Assembly (NCBI RefSeq): GCF_052115025.1
Contig: NZ_JBFRFW010000017.1
Location: forward strand, 124,001-188,000
Length of the DNA: 64,000 nt
Reading direction: 5' to 3'
DNA from: Bradyrhizobium_A sp052115025
GTDB taxonomy: Bacteria > Pseudomonadota > Alphaproteobacteria > Rhizobiales > Xanthobacteraceae
Part shown: piece by piece, positions 44,075 to 53,536 of the stretch
How the letters are laid out: each line of letters opens with the position of its first letter
Numbering within the stretch: the first letter of the stretch is position 1
Notes under the pieces: model-generated
The model's database searches: none
What the model was told of the DNA's origin: nothing
Seen by the model: the letters and a program-made list of their open reading frames with translations, nothing else
Translations under genes and position numbers: made by a program

Positions 44075-45709
44075 TCAGGTCGCGGCGCCCGGCTCGGCCT
44101 CGTTGCGGAACGCCGCGGCAAACAGCGCACGGGTATAGTCGGTCTGCGGCGCCTTGAAGAGCTGCGCCGCCGGCCCCTCCTCGACGATCTTGCCATGGCG
44201 CATCACGATGAGGTGGCTCGCCAGCGACGCCACCACGCGCAGGTCATGCGAGATGAACAGATAGGTCAGATCCCGCTTGCGCTGCAGTTCGCGCAGGAGA
44301 TCGACCATCTGGGCCTGGAACAGCATGTCGAGTGCGCTGGTCGGCTCGTCGAGCACCACGAAGCTCGGCTCCAGCACCGCGGCACGCGCGATGCTGATGC
44401 GCTGGCGCTGGCCGCCGGAGAATTCGTGGGGGTAACGAAACCGGGTTGCCGGATCGAGACCGACATCGTCCAGCGCCTTGACCACGCGGGCCTCGCGTTC
44501 GGTCCGCGTCATTGACGGCTGATGCACCGTCAATCCCTCGGCGATGATGTCGCCGACCGACATGCGCGGGCTGAGGGCGCCGAACGGATCCTGAAACACG
44601 ATCTGCATGTCGCGGCGGAACGGCCTCATCTCCTTGAAGCGCAGGCCCTGGATATCCTTACCGAGGAACACGATCGGCCCCTGCGACGAGATCAGGCGCA
44701 ACAGCGCCAGCCCCAGCGTCGTCTTGCCCGAGCCGGACTCGCCGACGACGCCCAGCGTCTCGCCCTGACGAACCGCTATCGTGACACCGTCGACCGCCTT
44801 GATCTGCCCGACGGTGCGACGCATCAGGCCGCGCTTGATCGGAAACCAGACCTTGAGGTCGTCGGTCGCCATCACCACCGGCGCGTCGGGGCGCGGCGGC
44901 GCCGGATCCGGCTTCGGCTCGGCCGCCAGCAGCGCACGCGTGTAGGGATGCTGCGGGCTGCTGAACACCTGCTCGACCGGTCCCCTCTCGACGATCTTGC
45001 CGTCATTCATGACGCAGACGACGTCGGCGATCCGCCGTACGATGCCGAGATCATGGGTGATGAACAGCAGGCTCATGCCCAGGCGCGCGCGGATGTCCGC
45101 AAGCAGCTTGAGGATCTGCGCCTGCACGGTGACGTCGAGCGCCGTGGTCGGCTCGTCGGCAATCAGCAGGTCCGGCTCGTTGGCGAGCGCCATGGCGATC
45201 ATGACACGCTGGCGCTGACCGCCGGACAGTTGATGCGGATAGCTGCCGAGCCGCGTCTCGGGTTCAGGGATGCCGACCTGGGTCAGGAGTTCGATGATGC
45301 GGGTGCGCGCCGCCGCGCCACGCAGCCCGTTGTGTAACGACAGGATCTCGCCGATCTGCGCCTCGATGGTGTGCAGCGGATTGAGCGAGGTCATCGGTTC
45401 CTGGAACACGATCGAGATGTCGTTGCCGCGAATGGCGCGGATCTCATTTTCCTTCAGGGCGAGCAGGTTCTGACCCTTGAAGTGGATGCTGCCGGAAGGA
45501 TGAAACGCCGCCGGATAGGGCAGCAGTTTGAGCACCGACAGCGCGCTGACGGACTTGCCCGAGCCGGATTCGCCGACCAGCGCGACACACTGGCCGCGGC
45601 GGATCTCGAACGAAATGCCGTCGACCGCCACCATCGATTCGTTCTCGCCACGACGGAACGCGACCGACAGGTCGCGGACATCGAGCAGCGGCTGGTTGAT
45701 CGCGTCCAT
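44075..45709 (-). CDS. yejF: Peptide ABC transporter, double ATP-binding protein YejF
   Basis: A 544-residue fusion of two ATPase domains. The first has Walker A GESGSGKS (~45), signature LSGGQRQRVMIAMAL and DEPTTALDVT; the second has GESGSGKTT (~325), FSGGQRQRISIARA and DEPTSALD. Each is of the OppD/OppF type with C-terminal oligopeptide motif. It energises the YejBE permease. Its ATG overlaps the yejE stop. Confidence 0.93.
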   Translation of the reverse strand: MDAINQPLLDVRDLSVAFRRGENESMVAVDGISFEIRRGQCVALVGESGSGKSVSALSVLKLLPYPAAFHPSGSIHFKGQNLLALKENEIRAIRGNDISIVFQEPMTSLNPLHTIEAQIGEILSLHNGLRGAAARTRIIELLTQVGIPEPETRLGSYPHQLSGGQRQRVMIAMALANEPDLLIADEPTTALDVTVQAQILKLLADIRARLGMSLLFITHDLGIVRRIADVVCVMNDGKIVERGPVEQVFSSPQHPYTRALLAAEPKPDPAPPRPDAPVVMATDDLKVWFPIKRGLMRRTVGQIKAVDGVTIAVRQGETLGVVGESGSGKTTLGLALLRLISSQGPIVFLGKDIQGLRFKEMRPFRRDMQIVFQDPFGALSPRMSVGDIIAEGLTVHQPSMTRTEREARVVKALDDVGLDPATRFRYPHEFSGGQRQRISIARAAVLEPSFVVLDEPTSALDMLFQAQMVDLLRELQRKRDLTYLFISHDLRVVASLASHLIVMRHGKIVEEGPAAQLFKAPQTDYTRALFAAAFRNEAEPGAAT

Positions 45710-46893
45710 CAGCTCGACCTGAATGTCTTGCGGGGATCGAAGGCGTCACGCACCGCCTCGCCGATGAAGATCAGCAGCGACAGCATGATCGCGACCGAGA
45801 AAAATCCGGTCAGGCCGAGCCACGGCGCCTGGATATTGGATTTGCCCTGCGACAGCAGCTCACCCAGCGACGGCGAGCCCGGCGGTAGGCCAAAGCCGAG
45901 AAAGTCGAGCGCCGTCAGTGTCATCACCGAAGACGACACGATGAACGGCAGGAACGTCATGGTGGCGACCATGGCATTCGGCAACAGATGGCGAAACATG
46001 ATGACGCCATTGGAGACGCCGAGCGCACGCGCTGCCTGGATGTATTCGAAGTTGCGGCCACGCAGGAATTCGGCGCGCACCAGGCCAACCAGCGACACCC
46101 ACGAGAACAGCAGCAGGATGCCGAGCAGCACGAAGAAGCCGGGCACCAGCACCGACGACAGGATCAGGAGAAGATAAAGCGAGGGAATCGCGGTCCAGAT
46201 CTCGATGAAGCGCTGGAAGATCAGGTCGGTCCAGCCGCCGAAATAGCCCTGGATGCCGCCGGCGGCGACGCCGATCACCGACGACGCCAGCGTCAGCGCG
46301 AGACCGAACAGCACGGAAATGCGGAAACCGTAGATCAGACGTGCGACCACGTCACGCCCCTGGTCGTCGGTGCCGAGCCAGTTGTATTCGAGATCGCGGC
46401 AGCCCTTCAGGCCCTTGCGCTCCACCACCGTCTTGCACTGCGCCTCTGTCAGAAGCCAAGTCGGCTTCGACGGCGCCGGCGTCGGCAGGTCGAGGTTGTG
46501 GGTGCCATAGGAGTAGCGGATCGGCGCCCACACGATCGAACCGCCCTTGTCCGCGATCAGTTTCTGCAGGTAGGGATCGCGATAGTCCGCCGCGGTCTCG
46601 AAGTCGCCACCGAACGTGGTTTCGGCATAGTTGACGAATGCCGGCCAGTAGAGATGCCCGTCATACCGGATCATCAGCGGCCGATCGTTGGCGATCAGCT
46701 CGGCGAACATTGAAATCACGAACAGCAGCGAGAAAAGCCAGAACGACCAGTAGCCGCGGCGATTCGCCCTGAAGTTCTGCCAGCGCCGCCGGTTCAGTGG
46801 CGATGGCCCGAAGCGACGGCGCGACGCCGGCATCGCCTCGCCGAGCGGGGTGATCGTGGTGGTCTCGACCGGTTCTGGCGCCGTCACGCTCAT
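45709..46893 (-). CDS. yejE: Peptide ABC transporter permease YejE
   Basis: A 394-residue OppC-like permease. A cytoplasmic N-terminus (RRFGPSPLNRRRWQNFRANRRGYWSF) leads to TM1 (~45-70), then a large periplasmic loop and five or so C-terminal membrane segments with the coupling motif EYIQAARALGVSN (~290). The YejE-specific start RRRWQNFRANRRG supports the call. Its start overlaps the yejB stop (TGATG). Confidence 0.92.
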   Translation of the reverse strand: MSVTAPEPVETTTITPLGEAMPASRRRFGPSPLNRRRWQNFRANRRGYWSFWLFSLLFVISMFAELIANDRPLMIRYDGHLYWPAFVNYAETTFGGDFETAADYRDPYLQKLIADKGGSIVWAPIRYSYGTHNLDLPTPAPSKPTWLLTEAQCKTVVERKGLKGCRDLEYNWLGTDDQGRDVVARLIYGFRISVLFGLALTLASSVIGVAAGGIQGYFGGWTDLIFQRFIEIWTAIPSLYLLLILSSVLVPGFFVLLGILLLFSWVSLVGLVRAEFLRGRNFEYIQAARALGVSNGVIMFRHLLPNAMVATMTFLPFIVSSSVMTLTALDFLGFGLPPGSPSLGELLSQGKSNIQAPWLGLTGFFSVAIMLSLLIFIGEAVRDAFDPRKTFRSS

Positions 46894-47999
46894 CACACCT
46901 CGCGCGCCTCGAAATCGATCCGCGGATCAATCCACATATAAGTCAGGTCCGACAGCAGGTTCACGACCAGCCCGACCAGCGAGAAGATGTAGAGCGTGCC
47001 GAACACCACCGGATAGTCGCGGTTGAGAACGCTCTCGAAGCCGAGCAGGCCAAGTCCGTCCAGCGAGAAAATGGTTTCGATCAGCAGCGATCCCGAGAAG
47101 AACGCGTGGATGAAGGCGCCGGGAAAACCGGCGACCACGATCAGCATGGCGTTGCGGAAGATGTGATTGTAGAGCACCTGCCGCTCGCTGCAGCCCTTGG
47201 CGCGCGCAGTCATGACGTACTGCTTGCGGATCTCGTCGAGGAACGAGTTCTTGGTCAGCAGCGTCATCGTCGCGAAGGCACCGAGTGCCATCGACACCAG
47301 CGGCAGCGCGAGGTGCCAGAAGTAGTCGATGATCTTCCAGTACCACGGGAATTGCGACCAGCCGTCCGAGGTCAGGCCACGCAGCGGGAACAGGTCGAGG
47401 AACGATCCGCCGGCGAACAGGATGATCAGCAGGATGGCGAACAGAAAGCCGGGAATCGCGAAGCCGACGATGATGACGCCTGACGTCCAGACATCGAAAC
47501 GCGACCCGTCGCGCACCGCCTTGCGGATGCCGAGCGGAATCGAGATCAGATAGGTCAGCAATGTCATCCAGATGCCCAGCGACATCGATACCGGCAGCTT
47601 CTCCTTGATCAGCTGCAATACGCTGACATCTCGGAAATAGCTCTTGCCGAAATCAAAACGGGCAAAGTTCCACAACATCAGCGCGAAGCGTTCCGGCGCT
47701 GGCTTGTCGAAACCGAACTGCTTCTCCAGGCTCTTGATGAAATCCGGATCGAGGCCCTGGGCGCCGCGGTACTTGGAGTTCATCGCATCCGCCGCCACAC
47801 CCGCCTGCGGCCGGCCGACGAGATCACCGCCACCACCCGAAATGCGCGAGCTGGCGCCAGTATCGGCGCCGTTGAGCTGGGCGATCACCCGCTCGACCGG
47901 GCCGCCGGGTGCGAACTGCACCACCACGAAGGACACGAACAAAATCCCGAGCAGGGTCGGGATCATCAGCAGCAGGCGGCGGGCGATATAGGCGCTCAT
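46893..47999 (-). CDS. yejB: Peptide ABC transporter permease YejB
   Basis: A 368-residue OppB-like permease. It starts YIARRLLLMIPTLLGILFVSFVVVQFAPGGPVE as in the family and has a loop with GLDPDFIKSLEKQFGFDKP. The coupling motif QYVMTARAKGCSE (~270) is clear. It forms the channel with YejE for oligopeptides (microcin C in E. coli). Confidence 0.93.
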   Translation of the reverse strand: MSAYIARRLLLMIPTLLGILFVSFVVVQFAPGGPVERVIAQLNGADTGASSRISGGGGDLVGRPQAGVAADAMNSKYRGAQGLDPDFIKSLEKQFGFDKPAPERFALMLWNFARFDFGKSYFRDVSVLQLIKEKLPVSMSLGIWMTLLTYLISIPLGIRKAVRDGSRFDVWTSGVIIVGFAIPGFLFAILLIILFAGGSFLDLFPLRGLTSDGWSQFPWYWKIIDYFWHLALPLVSMALGAFATMTLLTKNSFLDEIRKQYVMTARAKGCSERQVLYNHIFRNAMLIVVAGFPGAFIHAFFSGSLLIETIFSLDGLGLLGFESVLNRDYPVVFGTLYIFSLVGLVVNLLSDLTYMWIDPRIDFEAREV

Positions 48000-48002
48000 G
48001 GG

Positions 48003-49883
48003 TTACTTCGCCTGATCGAGCTTGGCGGCCTTGGCGGCGTCGGACCACCACAGCGTGCGTTCGCCGAGCCCGGAGGAATAGCCGTCGGGGTTGTAGCGCG
48101 GCAGCTTCGCCGGATGATCGAACACATCCCAGTACGCCACGGGATGATTGCTGCGGTACCACTGCGGCACCCAGTAGCGCCCGGCCCGGAACACGCGATC
48201 GAGGGCGTGGCAGGCGGTGATCAGCTCGGGACGGCTCTCGGCGCCGATGATACGCTCGATCAGGGCGTCGATCGCCGGATTGGCGACCCCCGCGAGATTG
48301 TACGATCCCTTGGTCTTGGCCGCCTGGGACGAGAAGAACGGTCGCAGGCTGTCGCCCGGCGTCGCCGACAGGCTGAAACGCTGCATCGTGATATCGAAGT
48401 CGAAATCCTCCACCCGCGCGCGATACTGCACAGCGTCGACGACGCGAAGCGTGGCTTCGATGCCGAGCACGCCGAGATTCTTGATGTACGGCATGTGATG
48501 CGGCTGCAGCGACGGCTCGTCGACCAGGAATTCGATCCGGAACACATCGCCGTTGGGCAGCAGCCGCTTGCCCTCTTTGATCGGAAAGCCGGCATCCTGG
48601 AGCAGTTGTGACGCCCTGCGCAGCAGGGCGCGATCCTGGCCGGTGCCATCACTGACCGGCGGCACGAACGGGGCGTCGAACACCTCGTTCGGAATCTCGC
48701 CGCGGAACGGCTCCAGCAGCTTCAACTCGTCCGGCGACGGCGCGCCTTCCGCCATCAGGTTCGAGTTCTGGAACGGCGACACCGTGCGGGTGTAGGCGCC
48801 GTACATGATGGTCTTGTTGGTCCACTCGAAATCGAAGGCGTTGATCAGTGCCTCGCGCACCCGCGGATCCTTGAAGCGATCGCGACGGGTGTTGATGAAC
48901 CAGCCCTGCGCACCGGACGGGGTGTCGTCGGGCAGGATCTCGCGCTTGACGCGGCCATCCTTGATCGCGGGAAAGTCATAACGGGTCGCCCACACCCGCG
49001 CGGTGAATTCTTCGCGGTAGAGGTAGTTCCTGGCCGTGAAGCCTTCGAACGCAACGTCACGATCGCGGTAGAATTCATAGCGCACGATATCGAAATTGTA
49101 GGTGCCCCGCGCGACCGGCAGATCGGCGCCCCACCAGTCCTTGACCCGTTCGAACTCGATGAAGCGGTTGACCTCGAACTTGCCGACACGATAGGGGCCG
49201 GATCCGAGCGGAACATCGAGCGTGGATTCGTCGAACGCACGGCTCGCATAGTAGGCCCTGGAGAAGATCGGCAGGGCCGCAACGAAGAGCGGTACGTCAC
49301 GGGCGCGCTTCTCGGCGAAGGTCACCACCAGCGTCGCATCGTCGACTGCCTCGACGGCGGCGACGTCACGCATCTGCTGGCTGATCAGCGGGTGCCCCTT
49401 GGCCTTCAGCATCGTCAGCGAGAACGCAGCATCCGCCGCGGTCAGCCGCGAACCGTCGTGGAAACGCGCCTCCGGCCGCAGCACGAAGCGATAGACCAGC
49501 TTGTCCGGCGAGATCTCGACCGACTTCGCGAGCAGGCCGTACATCGCGTCCGGCTCGTCGCCGGCCCGCGCCATCAGCGTGGCGAAGGTCAGGTCCATGC
49601 CCTGCGCGCCTTCCCCCTTGAGGATGAAGGCATTGAGCGAATTGAAGGTGAAGTACGACTGATTGTTGGCACGCACCGACGGGATGGTCGAGAATATCCC
49701 GCCCTTCGGGGCGTCGGGATTGACGTAGTCGAAATGGTGAAAATCGGCAGGGTATTTGAGGTCGCCGAACACCGACATGCCGTGGGCGGTGCTGGCCGCC
49801 GCTGCGGGACGCACCAGCATGGCGGCGGCAACACCGCCGCCGAAGCGAAGCGCCGCACGGCGGGTGAGCGGGAAAGTGCCCAT
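48003..49883 (-). CDS. Peptide-binding protein YejA-like, copy 2
   Basis: A 626-residue extracellular solute-binding protein (SBP family 5). The signal sequence has a twin-arginine motif (LTRRAALRF). The mature start MSVFGDLKYPADFHHFDYVNPDAPKGG is the YejA hallmark. The C-terminus ends near TLWWSDAAKAAKLDQAK. The ATG at 49883 has GAGGG upstream. It directly precedes yejB and follows a related binding protein with the same ends (FDDIKYPADFKRFDYVNPDAPKGG), so this is a tandem duplication. Confidence 0.92.
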   Translation of the reverse strand: MGTFPLTRRAALRFGGGVAAAMLVRPAAAASTAHGMSVFGDLKYPADFHHFDYVNPDAPKGGIFSTIPSVRANNQSYFTFNSLNAFILKGEGAQGMDLTFATLMARAGDEPDAMYGLLAKSVEISPDKLVYRFVLRPEARFHDGSRLTAADAAFSLTMLKAKGHPLISQQMRDVAAVEAVDDATLVVTFAEKRARDVPLFVAALPIFSRAYYASRAFDESTLDVPLGSGPYRVGKFEVNRFIEFERVKDWWGADLPVARGTYNFDIVRYEFYRDRDVAFEGFTARNYLYREEFTARVWATRYDFPAIKDGRVKREILPDDTPSGAQGWFINTRRDRFKDPRVREALINAFDFEWTNKTIMYGAYTRTVSPFQNSNLMAEGAPSPDELKLLEPFRGEIPNEVFDAPFVPPVSDGTGQDRALLRRASQLLQDAGFPIKEGKRLLPNGDVFRIEFLVDEPSLQPHHMPYIKNLGVLGIEATLRVVDAVQYRARVEDFDFDITMQRFSLSATPGDSLRPFFSSQAAKTKGSYNLAGVANPAIDALIERIIGAESRPELITACHALDRVFRAGRYWVPQWYRSNHPVAYWDVFDHPAKLPRYNPDGYSSGLGERTLWWSDAAKAAKLDQAK

Positions 49884-49891
49884 CGGAACCC

Positions 49892-51790
49892 TCAAGAACG
49901 TTTGCCGATCTTTGCCGCCTTGGTCTCGTCGTACCACCAGAGTGTCGGGAATCCGGAGATGCCGTATTTCGGCATCGGCTCCGGATGGCTGAAGCGATCC
50001 CAGCGGGCGTAGCGCTGGAAGCCGTAGGTGAACTGCGGAACGACGTAGAAATTCCACAGCAGCACGCGGTCGAGTGCCTTGCAGGCGGCCACGAGCTCGG
50101 CGCGGTTCGGCGCGTAGATGATGCGCTCGATCAGGGCATCGACGGCCGGGTTCTTGATGCCGGCGAGATTGCGCGATCCCGGCCGGTCCGCTGCCTGCGA
50201 GCCGAAGAAGTCGCGCTGCTCGTTGCCCGGCGACAGCGATTGCGCCCAGAGACCGGTCACGAGGTCGAAATCGAACGCACGCAGGCGGTTCTGGTACTGC
50301 ACGTCGTCGACCGTCCGCACCGTGACCGTGATGCCGAGACGCTCGAGGTTCGGCTTGTAGAACAGGATGATGCGCTCGTCGCCCTGATCGCGGCTGAGGA
50401 ATTCGACACTGACGGGCTTGCCCTGTGGATCGACCAGCTTGCGGTCGCGAACGTCGAAGCCCGCCTCCTTCAGCAGACGCGCGGCTTCGCGCAGGTTGCC
50501 GCGAAGCGCCTCGGCGCTGCCGCCGACCGGGTTGGTATAGGGGGTGGTGAAGATCTCCGGCGAAATCTTGTCGCGGAGCGGCTCCAGCAACTGCAGCTCG
50601 AGGCCCTGCGGCAGGCCGGAGGACGCAAGCTCCGTACCTTCGAAGTAGCTGTTGTCGCGGCTGTACTCGCCGGTGGAGAGCTGGCGGTTCATCTCCTCGA
50701 AATCGAACGCGAAGTTGAACGCGCGGCGCAGCCGGACGTCGGAGAACAGCGGACGACGAAGGTTGAAGACGAAGCCCTGCATCCGGCCGACGCTGTTGAC
50801 CGGGAATTTCTCCTTGATCACGCGGCCGTCGCGAACGGCCGGAAAATCATAGGCGGTCGACCATTCCTTGGCACTGCGCTCCAGAATCCAGTCGACCTGA
50901 TCGGCCTTGAAGGCCTCCCGCGCCACGGTGTCGTCGCGAAAGAACTCGTAGCGGATCTGGTCGAAGTTGTTCAGCCCGATATTCACCGGCAGCTTTGCGC
51001 CCCAATAGTCGGGAACGCGTTCCATCACCAGGGACCGCGCGGCGACGAAGTCCTTGATCCGATACGGGCCCGAGCCAAGCGGCGGCTCCAGCATGGTCGC
51101 GCTGACGTCGCGCTTGCGGCCTTGCGCGTCGGTCCCTTCCCACCAGTGCTTGGGCAGGATCACGAGCTGTCCCGCGATGGCCGGCAGCTCGCGGTTGCCG
51201 GGAGCGTCGAACACGAACTTGACGTCGCGATCGCCAACTTTCTCGACCTTCACGATGTGCCGATAGTACGCGCTGTACATCGGGCTGTGGGTCTTGAAGG
51301 CGTTGAACGAGAAAATGACGTCCTCGGGCGTCACCGGCTTGCCGTCGTGCCAGCGCGCTTCCTGGCGCAGGCGGTAGATCACATAGGAGCGGTCGTCCGG
51401 ATAGGTCGCCGCTTCCGCGAGCAGGCCGTAACCGGTCGACACTTCATCGCGCGAATCGACCATCAGCGTTTCGTAGATCAGACCGAGGCCACCCGGCGGG
51501 TTGCCCTTCACGCCGGCGACGACGATGTTGAAACTGTCGAACGTGCCGATCTCGAGCTGCCGCACGCTGCCGCCCTTCGGCGCATCGGGATTGACGTAGT
51601 CGAAGCGCTTGAAGTCCGCCGGATACTTGATGTCGTCGAACAGCGACAGCGCGTGCCGCCAGGGCGCTCCGCCCGGCGCATCGCTGGCGCGTGCCGCATT
51701 GACGAGAAAAGCGGCGGGGGTTGTCTGAAACAGCGGGACCGCTGCGGCGATGGCTCCGCTCTGGAGGACGCGGCGTCGGGAAATTTTCAA
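49892..51790 (-). CDS. yejA: Peptide-binding protein YejA-like, copy 1
   Basis: A 632-residue periplasmic peptide-binding protein (SBP family 5). The twin-arginine signal is KISRRRVLQSG; the mature region begins HALSLFDDIKYPADFKRFDYVNPDAPKGG and ends FPTLWWYDETKAAKIGKR. It leads the yej operon and lies 8 bases before the second copy. The two may bind different peptides for one permease. Confidence 0.92.
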   Translation of the reverse strand: MKISRRRVLQSGAIAAAVPLFQTTPAAFLVNAARASDAPGGAPWRHALSLFDDIKYPADFKRFDYVNPDAPKGGSVRQLEIGTFDSFNIVVAGVKGNPPGGLGLIYETLMVDSRDEVSTGYGLLAEAATYPDDRSYVIYRLRQEARWHDGKPVTPEDVIFSFNAFKTHSPMYSAYYRHIVKVEKVGDRDVKFVFDAPGNRELPAIAGQLVILPKHWWEGTDAQGRKRDVSATMLEPPLGSGPYRIKDFVAARSLVMERVPDYWGAKLPVNIGLNNFDQIRYEFFRDDTVAREAFKADQVDWILERSAKEWSTAYDFPAVRDGRVIKEKFPVNSVGRMQGFVFNLRRPLFSDVRLRRAFNFAFDFEEMNRQLSTGEYSRDNSYFEGTELASSGLPQGLELQLLEPLRDKISPEIFTTPYTNPVGGSAEALRGNLREAARLLKEAGFDVRDRKLVDPQGKPVSVEFLSRDQGDERIILFYKPNLERLGITVTVRTVDDVQYQNRLRAFDFDLVTGLWAQSLSPGNEQRDFFGSQAADRPGSRNLAGIKNPAVDALIERIIYAPNRAELVAACKALDRVLLWNFYVVPQFTYGFQRYARWDRFSHPEPMPKYGISGFPTLWWYDETKAAKIGKRS

Positions 51791-51945
51791 ACAAGCGATC
51801 CTGTGATTGGGCCGGTGTCACCGCCGGGCGTTCCCCCGGATCAGCGTCCCCAGCGATTATGTCGGTTTTTGGAAAGGTTTCCACCCCTGCGGCCATCTTT
51901 GCGGCCAATGGTCACGAGGCCCGCAAGGAGAATGTGCATGCGAAA

Positions 51946-51967
51946 ACGGCCGGGCAAGCCCGGCCGT
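51946..51967 (-). terminator. Terminator of cycM
   Basis: A perfect 10-bp stem (51946-51955 with 51958-51967) with a 2-base loop, followed on the minus strand by GTTTTCG. It ends the cytochrome gene ahead of the yej operon. Confidence 0.7.
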
Positions 51968-51994
51968 CTCCGAATGACAAATCTTTAATCCGGC

Positions 51995-52546
51995 TTACTT
52001 CGCCGCGGTCGGCAGCGGCACCGGCTTGTCCGCCAGCGACCGCAGGTAGTCGATCACGTCGGCGCGCTCGCTGTCCTTGGGCAGGCCGGCAAAGCCCATG
52101 GCGGTGCCGGCAATGTAGCCCTTCGGATTGATGAGGAACTTGTTCAGCTCGTCGAAGGTCCACTTGCCGCCCTTCGCCTTCATCGGCGCCGAGTAGTTGA
52201 AGCCGGCCTCGGAGGCACGATCGCGATCGACGATGCCGTAGAGGTTCGGACCCACACGGTTGGGACCGCCCTTCTCGAAGGTGTGGCAGGCGGCGCATTT
52301 CTTGGCGGCCGTCGCACCCTTCTCGACCGAGGCGGTCTGCAGCAGCTTCTCGATCGGCTCCGACGGAGCCGCTGCCGCGGCCTTCTCGCCGCCGCCACCC
52401 GCTTCTTCCTTCACGGCGATCTCGAAACCAGGCTTGGCCATCGGCTTCGGGGTGAAGACCGCATTGGCGGTCAGATTCATCACCATCAAGACCAGGCAGG
52501 TGCCCAGAATTGCGCCCATGATCTTGTTGAGTTCAAAGGAGTCCAT
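51995..52546 (-). CDS. cycM: Membrane-anchored cytochrome c (CycM type)
   Basis: A 183-residue protein. One uncleaved N-terminal membrane anchor (~8-28) is followed by an Ala/Pro/Glu-rich linker (~48-65) and a class I cytochrome c domain with heme motif CAACH (~85-89) and the Met ligand in GTAMGFAG (~150). Bradyrhizobium CycM carries electrons from the bc1 complex to the aa3 oxidase. The anchor plus linker match CycM. It is divergent from kdsB. Confidence 0.93.
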   Translation of the reverse strand: MDSFELNKIMGAILGTCLVLMVMNLTANAVFTPKPMAKPGFEIAVKEEAGGGGEKAAAAAPSEPIEKLLQTASVEKGATAAKKCAACHTFEKGGPNRVGPNLYGIVDRDRASEAGFNYSAPMKAKGGKWTFDELNKFLINPKGYIAGTAMGFAGLPKDSERADVIDYLRSLADKPVPLPTAAK

Positions 52547-52766
52547 ATCGGATCAGGCCCCACCGCCGGAAGGTCACGTTGCACGCATGGTTCAGGCGCG
52601 CGAATAACGTGACTGAAAACCAAAAAACGGCCCCGAAATCAAGCATTCGCAATCGCTGCAACGAGATAACGGTTTGCCTGGGCGCTGGCAACCCGTATAA
52701 CCGGCCCCGCCGCATTGAAAACGCGCACGAATTTCCGATTTTTCCACCTCACGCGACTTCGACCTC

Positions 52767-53507
52767 ATGGCCCGATCCGACACCCTGCTGCTGATTCCCT
52801 CCCGCATGGCGGCCACCCGACTCGCGGGCAAGCCGCTCAAGGACATCGGCGGCGTGCCCATGATCGTCCAGGTCTGGCGCCGCGCCCAGGAGGCCGGCAT
52901 CGGCCGGGTGGTGGTGGCGACCGACACCGACGAGATCGCCGCCGCCGTGGCGGCCCATGGCGGCGAGGCCGTCATGACCAGCCCCGACCATCCCTCGGGC
53001 TCCGACCGCATCCACGAGGCGCTGACGCGGCTGGATCCGGCGGGCGAGGTCCGGATCATCGTCAATGTCCAGGGCGACCTGCCCACCATCGCCCCTTCCG
53101 ACATTCGCGCGGCGCTCGGCCCGCTGGAAGATCCTGCCGTCGACATCGCGACCCTCGCCGCGGTGATCAGCAAGGACGACGAGCACACCTCCCCCAACGT
53201 GGTGAAGGTCATCGGCTCGCCGCTCACCGCGGACCGCCTGCGGGCGCTGTATTTCACCCGGGCGACGGCACCTTATGGCGACGGGCCGCGCTATCATCAC
53301 ATCGGTCTCTATGCCTATCGCCGGGCGGCCCTGGCACGCTTCGTATCGCTCCCTCCTTCCCCGCTGGAAACCCGCGAGAAGCTGGAACAGCTGCGGGCGA
53401 TCGAGGCAGGCATGCGCATCGACGTCGCGGTGGTTGACACCGTGCCGCTCGGCGTCGATACGCCCCATGACCTCGAGATCGCTCGGCAGATGCTGAGCGC
53501 CTCCTGA
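52767..53507 (+). CDS. kdsB: 3-deoxy-manno-octulosonate cytidylyltransferase
   Basis: A 246-residue enzyme that activates Kdo with CTP for lipopolysaccharide core synthesis. The family start IPSRMAATRLAGKPL, the VVVATDTDEI motif and SGSDRIHEA (~78) are all present. The ATG at 52767 gives the usual length (~245). It is followed 29 bases later by pheA. Confidence 0.95.
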   Translation: MARSDTLLLIPSRMAATRLAGKPLKDIGGVPMIVQVWRRAQEAGIGRVVVATDTDEIAAAVAAHGGEAVMTSPDHPSGSDRIHEALTRLDPAGEVRIIVNVQGDLPTIAPSDIRAALGPLEDPAVDIATLAAVISKDDEHTSPNVVKVIGSPLTADRLRALYFTRATAPYGDGPRYHHIGLYAYRRAALARFVSLPPSPLETREKLEQLRAIEAGMRIDVAVVDTVPLGVDTPHDLEIARQMLSAS

Positions 53508-53536
53508 ATGATCACCCCAAACCCGACGAGCCGACC

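Noticed and set aside
49985..51988. 667-codon open frame antisense to the yejA-like gene
   Set aside because: Shadow; no recognisable domains.
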